Source: Lepidostoma basale (lineage: Eukaryota > Arthropoda > Insecta > Trichoptera > Lepidostomatidae). Taken from it: a stretch of DNA of 64,000 nucleotides. Below, one piece after another: positions 19,107 to 28,559 of the stretch. The notes under the pieces are model-generated. The model made no database searches, was not told the origin of the DNA, and saw only the letters and a program-made list of their open reading frames with translations. The number at the start of each line of letters is the position of its first letter. The stretch's first letter is position 1. The translations under genes and the position numbers were made by a program. The DNA is taken from the NCBI GenBank assembly GCA_022606425.2, contig JAHDVF020000025.1, forward strand, positions 248,001 through 312,000, given 5' to 3'.

Positions 19107-19895
19107 CTTCGTCTTCTTCTTCTTCCTTATTGTAGACTGGGAATCTACCTAACAGGAGAAGCAACAGAGTGTTGCCCCCTCCTGTGAGGTAGATTCCCAG
19201 CTGTCCTTCCATATTTTAGAAGGTCTTCCACGAGGACGAGTCCCATGAGGTTGAATATGTATGCAATATATGGGAGTCTGGTGGTGTCCATTCTTTGAAC
19301 ATTACTGTACCAGTCCCTTTTTCGCTGTCTGCTCCATCTTATAATATCCTCAACCTCACATATCTCTCTTATTCTGGTGTTCCTCACGCGATCCCTCAGT
19401 ATTTGGCTGCTATCGTCCTAAGTGTCTTCATTTCGGAAGTCCTCAAAACTTGTTTGGTCCTTACTGTGTCTGCCCTTGCTTCGACGCCATATGTTATTAT
19501 TGGTCTTACGCATGCTTCATAGATTCTCATCTTACTCTTATTAGCCATGTATTTCCATATTGTAGATTTAAGAGCCCCAGAGATTGCAGCTGCCTTGTTT
19601 ACTTGAGGTTGTATTTCTTCCCGCAGACCAGCTCCTCCCACCAGGTCTATGCCTAGATACTTGAAGGTCCTGACCATTCTATATGATTTTAGGTGTTTTG
19701 GAATAAGTCATACATTTTGTTTTTTCGATGGAGATTGTCATGTTTTATTTCTTACAGGCGTGATGTAGTCTGTCTAGCATTTTTTGGAGGTCATTATTGT
19801 TTTCAGCTATGATTATAGCATCGTCTGCATAACAGGCCACATTGACAATTTGCTCTCCCATCCTATATCCCAGTCGTAGCGATTGGGTCTCCTCT
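19107..19895 (-). pseudogene. RTE-delta retrotransposon with YADD RT palm
   Basis: Longest RTE-delta copy. On the minus strand: SLRLGYRMGEQIVNVACYAD then DAIIIAENNNDLQ, giving the YADD catalytic motif of the RT palm near 19830. Then come FKYLGIDLVGGAGLREEIQ, SKMRIYEACVRPIITYGVEA, RNTRIREICEVEDIIRWSRQ, RKRDWYSNVQRMDTTRLP and the (GAA)n tail at 19107. Frame breaks separate the pieces. A 64-bp hairpin at 19137-19200 is peculiar to this copy. Confidence 0.85.
19137..19200. repeat. Perfect-ended hairpin within RTE-delta
   Basis: CTGGGAATCTACCT at the left and AGGTAGATTCCCAG at the right form arms of about 22 bp with few mismatches. The sister copies at 10140 and 36290 have only the right-hand sequence, so the left arm was added by inverted duplication. 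Confidence 0.85.
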
Positions 19896-19899
19896 ATAT

Positions 19900-20510
19900 G
19901 TATCAATATGTAATACGTAAAAAGGTTTATTACACAACTGTTTACGAAATTATAAACGAAATTCATATAATAAGCAATCATTTTTAGAAATTATCGAATA
20001 AATGTGAAAACGATTAATGAAATCAAAAATTAGTCTTCTCAAATATTTTAAAGGCTAAATATAGAAAGAAATTTTATTTGGTAACAAAATATACGTGCCC
20101 TTGAACAAATTATTTTATAAACATGGCATTCTGGTAAAAAATTATACAAAATATTTATTTTTAGCTCTTAGTCCAACACATTTGGAACGGGCAAATTTAT
20201 TGCAAAGTTCGTAAAAAATAATTTATTTAATTTAGGTAAAGAAATAAAAGAAACGTTTCTGATTAGAGATATTTTAAGAATACAAATAAACGTACATTTC
20301 CAATAACATGAAAGACATTTATTTTTTAATTCAGCAAAGAGTTTATTTCAAGCAAAATAGATTTTAAAGAATTGTTGATTTATTTCATTTCTATTTGAAT
20401 ACGTTTCGTGTACATTTTTGAATCATTGTTAATTCGTCTTATTTTTAATATTTATCTGGTGGGCGCGTTTGATCACGATCATTTAATTTAATTTTTTTTT
20501 TTTATTTAGA
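19900..20510. other. Unassigned AT-rich sequence
   Basis: Nothing recognised. Confidence 0.5.
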
Positions 20511-20514
20511 TATA

Positions 20515-21245
20515 TAACTCCGACAAAGAATGATTAAATGTTATATATGGTATATTCTATTGTATGGCTGTGGAATTTGGACTCTGAAAGTGAGAATGCT
20601 CCGTATACCGTAGACCATAGGTTTCCAATCTTTTCTGGGCCATCGCCCCCTACTAGAAAAATAAACGTTCAACGCCCCCCTCCCATTAAAGTTATTCCAA
20701 AAAGGGGAAAATCATTACAATACATACAATAACAAAATTAACCGATATTAATTTTAAATTGCTTTATTAGTACCTACGTGATGAGCGTTATTTTTTTGTC
20801 TTTTTAGACTATATTTTTTATCAGCCCACTATTTTTTCTGGGTCTTCTACTGCCCCCCTGAAAGTCTCAAACGCCCACATGAGGACGTTATCGCCCACAT
20901 TGAGAACCTAGGCCGTAGACTGATAGGGTCAGTAATGCAGACATACTAAAGAGATCCAGAGCCAAAAGAGAACTGTTGTCGAGTGTAAAAGTTTGAAAGG
21001 TCTCATATTTGGGTCATGTGCTAAGGGGAGAGAAGTACAACATCCTTTGACTGATATTAATGGGTAAAGTAGAGGGACGTTGGGGATTTGGTAGAAGGCA
21101 GTTGTTCTGGCTGCGGAATGTAAAAGATTGGACAGGAATGCCCAGAGTCCAGAACCTGTTCCAAGTATCGCAGGATAGAGATGCCTTTGCTGCAGTAATC
21201 GCCAACGTTGGGAGAACCTGACACGACACCGGAAGAATAAAAAAA
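20515..21245 (+). pseudogene. RTE-epsilon retrotransposon interrupted by a hAT MITE
   Basis: Left part 20515-20607 (QRMIKCYIWYILLYGCGIWT and a MLRIP start). Right part 20921-21245 (GSVMQTY, RELLSSVKV, KVSYLGHVLRGEKYN, LLMGKVEGRWGFGRRQLFWL, VIANVGRT) and an A-rich AAGAATAAA tail. Compared with the copy at 62640-63258 the two parts are contiguous, so 20616-20912 is an insertion. Confidence 0.85.
20616..20912. mobile_element. hAT-type MITE, 297 bp, 8-bp TSD
   Basis: Ends CATAGGTTTCCAAT and, inverted, CCTAGGTTCTCAAT form imperfect TIRs resembling the CAGxGGTTCTCAA ends typical of hAT elements. Next to them are CCCCC-rich segments, also typical. Exact 8-bp duplications CCGTAGAC flank it (20608-20615 and 20913-20920). 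There is no transposase. The host gap is confirmed by an uninterrupted relative. Confidence 0.88.
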
Positions 21246-21550
21246 AATCTAATTTAAAAATGACAAATACAATTTATTTTGTCAACAGCCTATTTAAAAA
21301 TATAATGTCGAAAATAGCCTATTTGAAAATTTTGATTTCAATCAAATATATAAATCTTATAAAACAACATGTAGAATGAAATCAAATATTTGGACATTTT
21401 CGCAATCACTTTGTGTTACGATTTCACATTCGAATTACTTTTAAAAAACGTTGTATTATAGCCGCGTGGAGGGATAAGTATTGTCTGAAACTCATTTATC
21501 ACATGAACAGTGCATTATAGTGTGTAAGTATGTAAATTAAATATTTTATT
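21246..21550. other. Unassigned AT-rich sequence
   Basis: Nothing recognised. Confidence 0.5.
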
Positions 21551-21554
21551 GAAA

Positions 21555-21850
21555 GTTGGGCCTTAACACTGTGAAATTCCATTATAAATTAGAATTTGAA
21601 ACACAACACTGTATATATTACACTTTAGTTTATTCTATATTTAAAAAATATATATACACCGAAAAGTTGCTGCAACAATTTTTTTTTAAATCATAAGCGT
21701 TTAGGTGAAAAACATAGATAAAAGATTTGTTATAAGTGTCGCAAGTTATATAAATACTCATCCCTGAAGAAGGAGGTCGCCTCCGAAACATTATCGTGTT
21801 TTGAATTTTTTATTTACTAAATCAATATTATTTTATCAAATCGTATCTTT
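21555..21850 (+). repeat. Family I element (related to C)
   Basis: Begins with the terminal block TTAACACTGTGAAATTCCAT shared with the C and F2 families, and contains the hammerhead motif at 21757-21795. Confidence 0.55.
21757..21800 (+). ncRNA. Hammerhead ribozyme motif, family I
   Basis: Consensus core CTGAAGA (21764-21770), extra A, perfect 5-bp stem II GGAGG/CCTCC with TCG loop (21772-21784), GAAA (21785-21788), then CATTATC where relatives have CATGTC. Stem III is imperfect, and I cannot find a convincing stem I. Confidence 0.5.
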
Positions 21851-22590
21851 TTTCTTCTTTGTATGCTATGTTTTAAATAATAAGGTGTATAAAAAATAAG
21901 ACAACCATCGAGGAATAAACTCTTCCATTACAATTGAAGTCTTGAAGGGATTATTTCACAAGATTGATATTACTGATGTATACAGATACTTTTATGAGCA
22001 CTCTTTTCTTTGACGCATGATCAATTTAAAAGCATTGTGCCTGTGGAAAATTTAAATAAAAAATTTTATGAATATTTTATGTTGTTTTAAATTTAAATAA
22101 GAGAATTCTATATATCCGGTGATGTTGCCTTTAAATTCATCCAGTTAATTAAGGAATCTACAGATCATTGCGTCACCTATCCTGGTTTTAAGTGAATAGA
22201 TCTGAAGAGACCTGTGAGGAAAGAGGGTGCACTTTGACTTTAAAGTTAGAAATTAACTATAGGAACTATTATAGTAAGTAACTTTACCAGTGAAGTAAAT
22301 AAACCGTTGTGGTTACGTGAGACATTAACATTGATTAATGACCCTTCTAATAACTTTTAAAACGGCATTACGTGGATTTAAACTAGCTCCCAAGTGACGT
22401 ATACAATTATAACATATGTCTTGGACTATAATAAATGAATGTTCGTAGGAGTCCATTGTAAATAAGAAAAAAAATAATAGTAAAAGTATTTTTTTAATTA
22501 CTTAAAAAAGAAAAAAAAATAAACGTAAAACATTATTCAATCAATCCCCAACACAAAATTATGGCGAATTATAAAATAAATAAAATAAAA
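21850..22590. other. Unassigned AT-rich sequence
   Basis: No gene or family recognised. Confidence 0.5.
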
Positions 22591-22594
22591 CGCT

Positions 22595-22680
22595 TGGTAT
22601 ATTAGCCACGAAATTGTAATTATACATGACGCCAACTGGTTTCGCTTGTACCATAAAGCTTCATCAGGGCAAAAAAAAAT
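22595..22680 (-). repeat. Family A element, single arm
   Basis: A single minus-strand arm carrying a hammerhead motif with intact core, ending in GGCGTCATG. Poly-A-like AT sequence lies on both sides. Confidence 0.65.
22631..22670 (-). ncRNA. Hammerhead ribozyme motif, family A, intact core
   Basis: On the minus strand: GCC of stem I, CTGATGA, extra A, stem II GCTT/AAGC (loop TATGGTAC), GAAA, CCAG, T-T, then GGC closing stem I. Both conserved core strands are consensus. Stem III is imperfectly self-complementary (ACCAGT). Confidence 0.6.
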
Positions 22681-22864
22681 TAAATGATCTCAATTGATCA
22701 AGTAATAGTTGAATATAAATAATAACTCACATTTTTCTTTCTTAATTATTTTATATTCCATAAGCTTATATAGACGTAATAAATTATTTAAAAAAAATTA
22801 ATACTGTTTTTATATCCGTCTCACGAATTTACGTTGTTGGAAACAACCAGTTTTTAGTAATGCA

Positions 22865-22935
22865 GATGGGGAGAGTAATCAGTCTGCTGAACATGATCTT
22901 CTCAGAGACTGACGTCTTTCAGTGTGAGTACGACC
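22865..22935 (+). mobile_element. J1 fragment
   Basis: Codons for GRVISLLNMIFSETDVF match the J1 C-terminus (RAISLLNAVSSEIDVF). Isolated scrap. The longer open frame that includes it (22860-23249) is chimeric. Confidence 0.7.
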
Positions 22936-23099
22936 TGAATATAAATACTCCCGATAATATAGTGTATCTTGGCTTTTTAAAGTCACACCAAATTTCATTG
23001 GGTTCTGGATTTTTACCTGTTCTTAAATGGATGCCGATAACTATAAATAGTTTTATGTCTAAAAATAAAATTAAACACTTCTTCACTAAGTTTAAACCA

Positions 23100-23360
23100 C
23101 TTCATTTGATTAAGTACAACAAGTATTACCCTGTAGCGAATAGCTTTCTCAGGGCTCTACGCAATCAGTTTGTGTATAGCCCTGAGGAAGCTCGCTACAG
23201 AGTGAAACCGGTGGGCGCTACTTACTCAAATAAAGTGTTTTATACTTAGTAAAAAGGGTTGAATTTTATTTTTAAATATGTTAAATCACCATGTAATGGC
23301 TTCGTATCAATGTTTAGCTTCAAGTCTTTTAAGAAAACTAACTGATTTTATGTGATAACA
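23100..23360. repeat. Family B element, inverted pair
   Basis: A minus motif at about 23125-23162 (CCCTGAGAAAGCTATTCGCT on that strand) faces away from the plus motif at 23177-23220. The downstream arm TAAAGTGTTTTATACTTAGT and ATGGCTTCGTATCAATG recurs at 26600-26700. Confidence 0.6.
23177..23220 (+). ncRNA. Hammerhead motif, family B
   Basis: Stem I TAGCC against GGC(GC)TA, core CTGAGGA, extra A, stem II GCTC/GAGT, GAAA, stem III ACCGGT (self-complementary). Position H17 is G in this copy (23213), which should prevent cleavage. Relatives have T. Confidence 0.5.
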
Positions 23361-23394
23361 TAAAGTAATACGTAAAGTAATACAATTCTCTACA

Positions 23395-23836
23395 GCTTCG
23401 AAGAGATGGACATCTAATTACCCATTTCTTTAGATTAATTAAGGGATACTTCGAGAACTCGGCCGTACTGGAGGGTGTTCGGCTTTTTGTCCCCGATAGA
23501 TATCTCCGACAGCGACAGCACAGATTGTTTTACCTACCGGCTGCCAGAACCAATCTGCCTCTGGTGACACCGGTGGGAAGAGCAATTAGTCTGCTGAACG
23601 CGGTCTCCTCGGAGATCGACGTCTTTCATGTTAGTGAAAGTACGTTCAGAAGGCAAATACTCTTAATTCTGGAGAGTATCCTGTCTTCCTAATGTTGAAC
23701 CATCTCTTATGCGTTTCTGGTAGTATACTATATATAATATATTATTTTACCTGTTCTCAATAGATGCCTTAAAAATAAATTTTGTAATGTCTGTTGATGA
23801 AATAAACTGATTTGATTTGATTTGATTTGATTTGAT
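23395..23836 (+). mobile_element. J1 3' copy with GATTT-repeat tail
   Basis: Codons LRRDGHLITHF, FVPDRYLRQRQHRLFYLPAA, TPVGRAISLLNAVSSEIDVF, stop, 3'UTR, then the cleanest tail in the window: AACTGATTTGATTTGATTTG and further units to 23836. Very close to 55716-57270. Confidence 0.85.
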
Positions 23837-23844
23837 AATGTGAT

Positions 23845-23985
23845 CGCAACTACGTTAGAAGGATGACTTGAACAGACATGTCGGAGTAACCTGGATGCAG
23901 TCTGCACAAGACAGGGTGGCGTGGAAGCAAATGAAGGAGGCCTTTTTGTCTAGAAGTGAACGGGAATAGTCCGAAAAAGAGGTAA
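23845..23985 (+). mobile_element. RTE-gamma 3' end
   Basis: Matches the tail of the 25891-26355 copy (TWMQSAQDRVAWKQMKEA, then EWEx). The 3' end GGAATAGTCCGAAAAAGAGG is decayed. Confidence 0.7.
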
Positions 23986-23989
23986 AATA

Positions 23990-25885
23990 ATTGTATCATA
24001 ATAAATCAAAGATAATTTAATGTGATTTGTTCAACAACGCTCTACGAACTATAATTCTAGACACAATTAATCAATTATTTATAAATGATCTCCCGTCAAG
24101 TCAATTCAAACTATTTTTCATTCATAGATAAAACCAACAAGTGACAGCTACATATAATTATAATATTATTTACCGTTCAGGCGATATGATTAATGATCTC
24201 CACCATGTCGAACAACGTAAAAGTTATGAAAGGTTTCTGTTATTTACGTGGTATTTGAAAGTGCTGGAAAATAGGGGGTCATAATATTTACGTGTATCGC
24301 ATTTGTTTTAAAATATGGTTTTACCTTGACAGGCTCCATACGAGGTTGTACGTACGTATTTATGGGAAAGGGTAGTTCAACGTTCGTCATAAAAAGGTCA
24401 TAAAAATGACCGGTGAGGGTTTACGGCGAGAGGTGGGACCCGAAACTGTTTAGACACGAGACCCCCATTACTAATTCAAATTTACGACCGGGCTATCTGT
24501 AACTGGAAATATTCAAAGAAATATTCCCAAATTTATTATATGTATCGTCCATAATTAGATAAATTACAGCAGAAATGATACAAAGCCAGTTTTCTCGAAA
24601 CCAATTACTTCGAGTGGCTTGTGCGGTGGAAATTTCTTTTCGGTTTATTATTTTGTAATAAATGTTTTTGTTACAATCCATTATTTTTATTGTCAGTTCG
24701 AAGCGCTGCTTTATGATGAGATTCGATGTTTTTTTATTAGCCTTTGACCTACAAAAGTTAGTGTGCTTGGCGGAATTACGGCCACTATATTGGAGTCAAT
24801 CAAATAATGGGAGCCCTCCGCCTTCTTCAATTTTCAGATCTTACACAAAACAATAAAATGAACATTAAATATTTACGAATTTTTCTTTTGATAGGCTATA
24901 TACAAATACCCTTCTATATCATACGCTTATATGTAGGATTATTTTAAACGGGAAATCAAACCCCACTTGAATTGATTTAAGGGCTACGGAATAAATACGA
25001 TATTTTCCGACCACTTACATTTTCCAATGTACACGTTTAGGGTGTATATGCGACAAGGTGGGGTGCCGGTGACTCATCAGTACTTTTATGCGAAAACGTA
25101 TTAAAAACTTTTTCAGACTTTTATGAAATACGAAAATAAATGCGTGATTTTTTATATACTTGAAAAATTCTATTTTCAATTTTGATTATAATATTATGTT
25201 CTTCATTTTTATTTTAATATAAAGCTAGTTTTGTAGTGATAGTCCTAAAATGACTAAATATCTCCTCTGAATATTGCCATTGTAGTGGAAGGTTTGGTCG
25301 ACTTTGTGTCGTTTCCAGGGGCGCTGGGTGTTTTTGTCACACCGCACTTGAATGTACCTTCCTTGTACCAGTAATAAAATAAGACATAAGAGATAAAAAC
25401 TTTTTTGAACGTGACAAGTATTTGATTTTTTTATTATTTCTATATTATATGAGGTAAATGGTTAGTACAATTATGATTAAAAAATATATAAAATTAAAAA
25501 TAATTGCACATTTATTATGGTAGTTTATTATAGGTATGGAATTACTGTATTCTACCAATTTAACAAATAAACCGAATTGAGTTATTAAAATATTTTTTAA
25601 ATTTATTTCTTAATAGGGTGTCATGTTTAAATAGTAAGCGTTTTGTTAACTGTCTCAGGAACGTTCACGAAAAAGTGTAAACATAGTATTTTTTAAATTT
25701 CATAATTATTGTCTTTGGTGGATTATTTTGGCGGAAGTTAGTCTATTGATTATATGCCGAATTAGAGTATACACCCTCTATAATCCCGTGGACGGCAGGC
25801 CGGCCATAAAAAACTAGTATGTGTAAAATTTTTAATTCAAAAGTTTGATTGCTTTAAATGATCTAATATTTTGACTCACAATGAT
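23990..25885. other. Largest unassigned stretch in the first half
   Basis: 1.9 kb without a recognisable gene, repeat or motif. Open frames are at most 64 codons and lack any conserved pattern. Could be unique intergenic or intronic DNA. Confidence 0.5.
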
Positions 25886-25890
25886 ATATT

Positions 25891-26355
25891 TTTCCTCAGC
25901 CTATTCCCGTCCACTCCTGGACAGAGGCCTCCTCCATTCGCTTCCATTTTACTCTGTCTTGTGCAGACTGCATCCAGGTTAATCCTTCTAATGTAGTGGT
26001 CGCCGTCCACGGTCTCCAAGTCAGCAGTCTTCTTGTCCATTTTTCATCCGAGCTTCTAGCTACGTGACCTACCCATTTTAGAGTCGCCACCCGGTAGATG
26101 ATATCAGTGACCTTTGTTTTTTCTCTCACCGTATCGTTTCTGACTCTGTCTCTTAGACTTATTCTTAATATGGCTCTTTTCATGGCTCTTCGTAATTTTT
26201 CGGCACTTTTTTTGGACAATGTTACAGTTTCAAGACCATAAGTACCAACTGGCAGAATGCTGGCTTCATAGACTTTTCGTTTCAGGTTGATTTTCCGGTT
26301 TTTAAGGAGGTAACCCATGTTTTCGAAAGCTGTCCAGCTTAGTCTAATTTTACAA
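25891..26355 (-). pseudogene. RTE-gamma retrotransposon, 154-codon open piece
   Basis: Minus frame 25896-26360: IRLSWTAFENMGYLLKNRKI, YEASILPVGTYGLETVTLSK (the Y-G-x-E motif), KRAILRISLRDRVRNDTVRE, LKWVGHVARSSDEKWTRRLL, WRPWTATT, then WMQSAQDRVKWKRMEEASVQ and stop. A small deletion in TLKW(..)VGH and another near GRPQ mark decay, but the frame is open throughout. The palm is absent. Confidence 0.85.
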
Positions 26356-26359
26356 GACA

Positions 26360-26720
26360 CACATATTCCTGTAAAATATCATATTAAATTAAATATGTTT
26401 CTTATAGTTCATAGTCACCCAGTAGTTATTTTTAAGCTTACCTTCCTCTTCGGCATATCATGTTTAATTAGTTTAATTATATATATCCTTCTCTTTCTAA
26501 GAAGGACAACTATCCCCCACTTTACTTTGTAACTCTGTTTTTAGTTTTAGTTTAGTTTATGTACAGCACTGAGGAAACCGGTTGGCGTTACTAACTCTAT
26601 AAAATGGTTTATACTAAGTGAAGAGTATTAAAAAAAAAAATTAATATTTGAAACCACCAAGTAATGGGTTCGTATCGAAGTGTATATTTTTTGTTAATTC
26701 TACGTTTCAAAATGAAATAA
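26360..26720 (+). repeat. Family B, single arm with stem II deleted
   Basis: At 26561-26590 the motif reads CTGAGGA directly followed by AACCGGTTGG: stem II and the G of GAAA are gone. The downstream arm (AAATGGTTTATACTAAGTGA, AAGTAATGGGTTCGTATCGA) matches B. The part before about 26500 is unassigned. Confidence 0.5.
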
Positions 26721-26753
26721 ACATGAATATTAAAGTTATTTATTATTCGTAAT

Positions 26754-27000
26754 TAACTAACTAACCGTCACGTCATTTCCCAGAAGGGCGGGTAGAGAAA
26801 ATGGACTGCCACACTGCCCTATCCTGACATATTATAACTTTCGAGCTTCCTCTATAATCATACATCGTATATGCCTTTTATAAATTGATTAATTAAGTCA
26901 GGCCATAATTTTCTCTGCCAGTTTCTTTCCCATTCACACTGCCTATATACAGATTTTAAAAAAAAACTTTCATCCATTAGTTCCATATGTCGAAACCATT
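26754..27000 (-). mobile_element. RTE-alpha fragment
   Basis: The tail AACTAACTAACCGTCACGTC (plus strand) is at 26754. Decayed codons extend to the FGHME region (TTCCATATGTCGAAACCATT) at about 26995. Confidence 0.75.
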
Positions 27001-27004
27001 AAAA

Positions 27005-27275
27005 GTTTTAATTAATACGAATTAAAATGTCAGTTTTCTTGAAATTTGATATACATTTTTAACAAAGAATTATTTAAGTAGGTCCAGAAATATTTAAAGT
27101 GTTTCTTGGAATTACATGGTTAAGATACTGAATGATAAGGCATGCCTTAGAAGGGCGAAACATATCATTCTCATAAAATATAATAAAACTTCTAGAAAAC
27201 TGAGGTTCCAATCGTATTTATTATTTAATATGGAGTTTTACATAATTGTTCAAGAAACAATAAATACATTAAAAT
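27005..27275. repeat. Family E palindromic element
   Basis: Minus arm: TTAATACGAATTAAAATGTC, TTTTCTTGAAATTTG. Plus arm: ATGCCTTAGAAGGGCGAAAC, ATATCATTCTCATAAAATAT, TTCTAGAAAACTGAGG, ATATGGAGTTTTACATAATT, CAAGAAACAATAAATAC. A well-preserved plus arm. Confidence 0.75.
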
Positions 27276-27388
27276 TGTTTGTTCTTTGTTTTATTTAGGA
27301 TGCAATCATCAACCTTACATTTATTATTTTTGAAAAATTTAGAATAACGACGTCCATGTTTACGAAAAGTCGTAAACATCGAAATGTT

Positions 27389-27447
27389 GTATGAATACAG
27401 AAAAATGTATGAATACAGATCTAAACGATGTATGAATACAGAAAAAT
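27389..27447 (+). repeat. Triplicated GTATGAATACAG unit
   Basis: Three copies of GTATGAATACAG within 60 bp. The unit resembles the CGATGTATGAATG part of RTE-alpha, so this may be a slipped remnant of that element. Confidence 0.6.
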
Positions 27448-27527
27448 CTCGAGAAGAGAATCGGGGATATTTTTTTCAACGAGTATCTTTTTTATTTTAA
27501 ACTAGAAACTCTCCTTAAGAATTCCAT

Positions 27528-27749
27528 ATGTCTCCCTTCGGACCTCCTGGTATTGCACTTAAGGGTCCGCTTGCCTCACATTTGCATTCAAATGAAGGAC
27601 TGGGAAATGTGCTGCACCTTGAGGGCGAATCCTGGTGTAATGAAGGACTGAAAAAATGGTTCAGAAAGGACGAGAATTATAGTCAGCACGGGAACATCAT
27701 GCCTAATGGTCCGGGAAAATCCCTGTTAAAAAACACCTTTTGGTTTTGA
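27528..27749 (+). pseudogene. Unidentified 73-codon ORF, possibly a mariner/Tc1 tail
   Basis: I do not recognise it with confidence. NEGLKKWFRKDENYSQHG and a following PNGPGKSLL loosely resemble the C-terminal NEGLKxWFxxxDxxFYxxGI...LPxRWxK pattern of mariner transposases, with frameshift-like distortions. An NEGL unit occurs twice. GC-richer than its surroundings. No start context evidence. Confidence 0.25.
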
Positions 27750-27754
27750 GGAAA

Positions 27755-28125
27755 TTCTACCTGTAAAAAAATGTCTAGATTAAGTAAGAAAGTGTGGAGT
27801 TTTTTTCTACTATATATATTGAAATGTATTGAAAAAAGTATATGTTTATAATCGAGTGAATGGTTATTCTTAAATTTCAATAAAAAAAATTTAAATCATG
27901 AACATCACACTACATTTCCAAATCGCTTATGACTATAGAATATAAAAAAATATATATATTTTAAATACAAAGAACATACTATTGTGAAATTTAAAAATAC
28001 AAAAATATGATATAAACAATAAACTTAAACACAAGATAATTAAAAAAATAATAACAATTAAGTAACAAGAAACAACTAAAAGAATAAGAGAAGCAAATAT
28101 ATATATATTTTTACTTTATATAGGA
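27755..28125. other. Unassigned AT-rich sequence
   Basis: Nothing recognised. Confidence 0.5.
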
Positions 28126-28129
28126 GATA

Positions 28130-28370
28130 GATGCTTTCTGGGGTAGCCTCACTATCGTGGAAGATGTCCACATCCGAAAAGATGCGGTTAAGAAGGATTA
28201 TTGCCCTGCCCACGAGCATTACCTTAGGTAGATTGGTTCTACACAGTGGCAGGTGAAATAATCTATGTTGTCATTGTTGCAGATAATTGTCAGGGACAAA
28301 CAAAGTCAAGTCATTCAAGATATCAGAGTTACGTATTCTACCACGAATCAGTTGATTCTTTTTATATCGA
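28130..28370 (-). mobile_element. Divergent J1-type fragment
   Basis: The minus strand reads LFVPDNYLQQ, FHLPLCRTNLPKVMLVGRAI, LLNRIFSDVDIFHDSEAT-like codons. This matches the J1 C-terminus at lower similarity, so it comes from an older or related family. The 3' tail is missing. Confidence 0.6.
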
Positions 28371-28480
28371 TCTCCTAGTCAAAGTATACCTACTATCTTT
28401 GAAATTTGTCAAGATTAGGCAATTCGTAAAAATAAAATAACAGTATTTCCATTCATTATTTTAACCGTAAATACTCGTAT

Positions 28481-28524
28481 ATTACCCTGATGAAACTCCA
28501 TTTGGTGCGAAACCGGTTGGTAAT
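28481..28524 (+). ncRNA. Hammerhead ribozyme, best candidate in the window
   Basis: Stem I ATTACC/GGTAAT is a perfect 6 bp (28481-28486 with 28519-28524). Core CTGATGA (28487-28493) is consensus. One extra A, then stem II (28495-28508, CxCC/GGxG with a U-U mismatch and ATTT loop), GAAA (28509-28512), stem III A-CCGG-U, self-complementary (28512-28517), and U17 at 28518, giving a GUU triplet. All invariant catalytic-core bases are present. The very short stem III predicts that it works best as a dimer, as known for such minimal hammerheads. Host element boundaries are not evident. Confidence 0.72.
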
Positions 28525-28559
28525 AAACCATAATTGCCAAGTCATAAATAACGTGCTTC

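Noticed and set aside
19745..19895. YADD RT as a retroviral or LTR-element polymerase
   Set aside because: It is continuous with RTE-delta thumb and C-terminal motifs and has a (GAA)n tail; no LTR, gag or protease nearby.
22860..23249. 129-codon ORF as a gene
   Set aside because: Starts in a J1 scrap and ends inside a family B ribozyme-like element; an accidental fusion of repeats.
27389..27447. Triplicated GTATGAATACAG as a CRISPR-like array
   Set aside because: Units of 12 bp with irregular short spacing in a eukaryotic repeat landscape; resembles a slipped RTE-alpha fragment.
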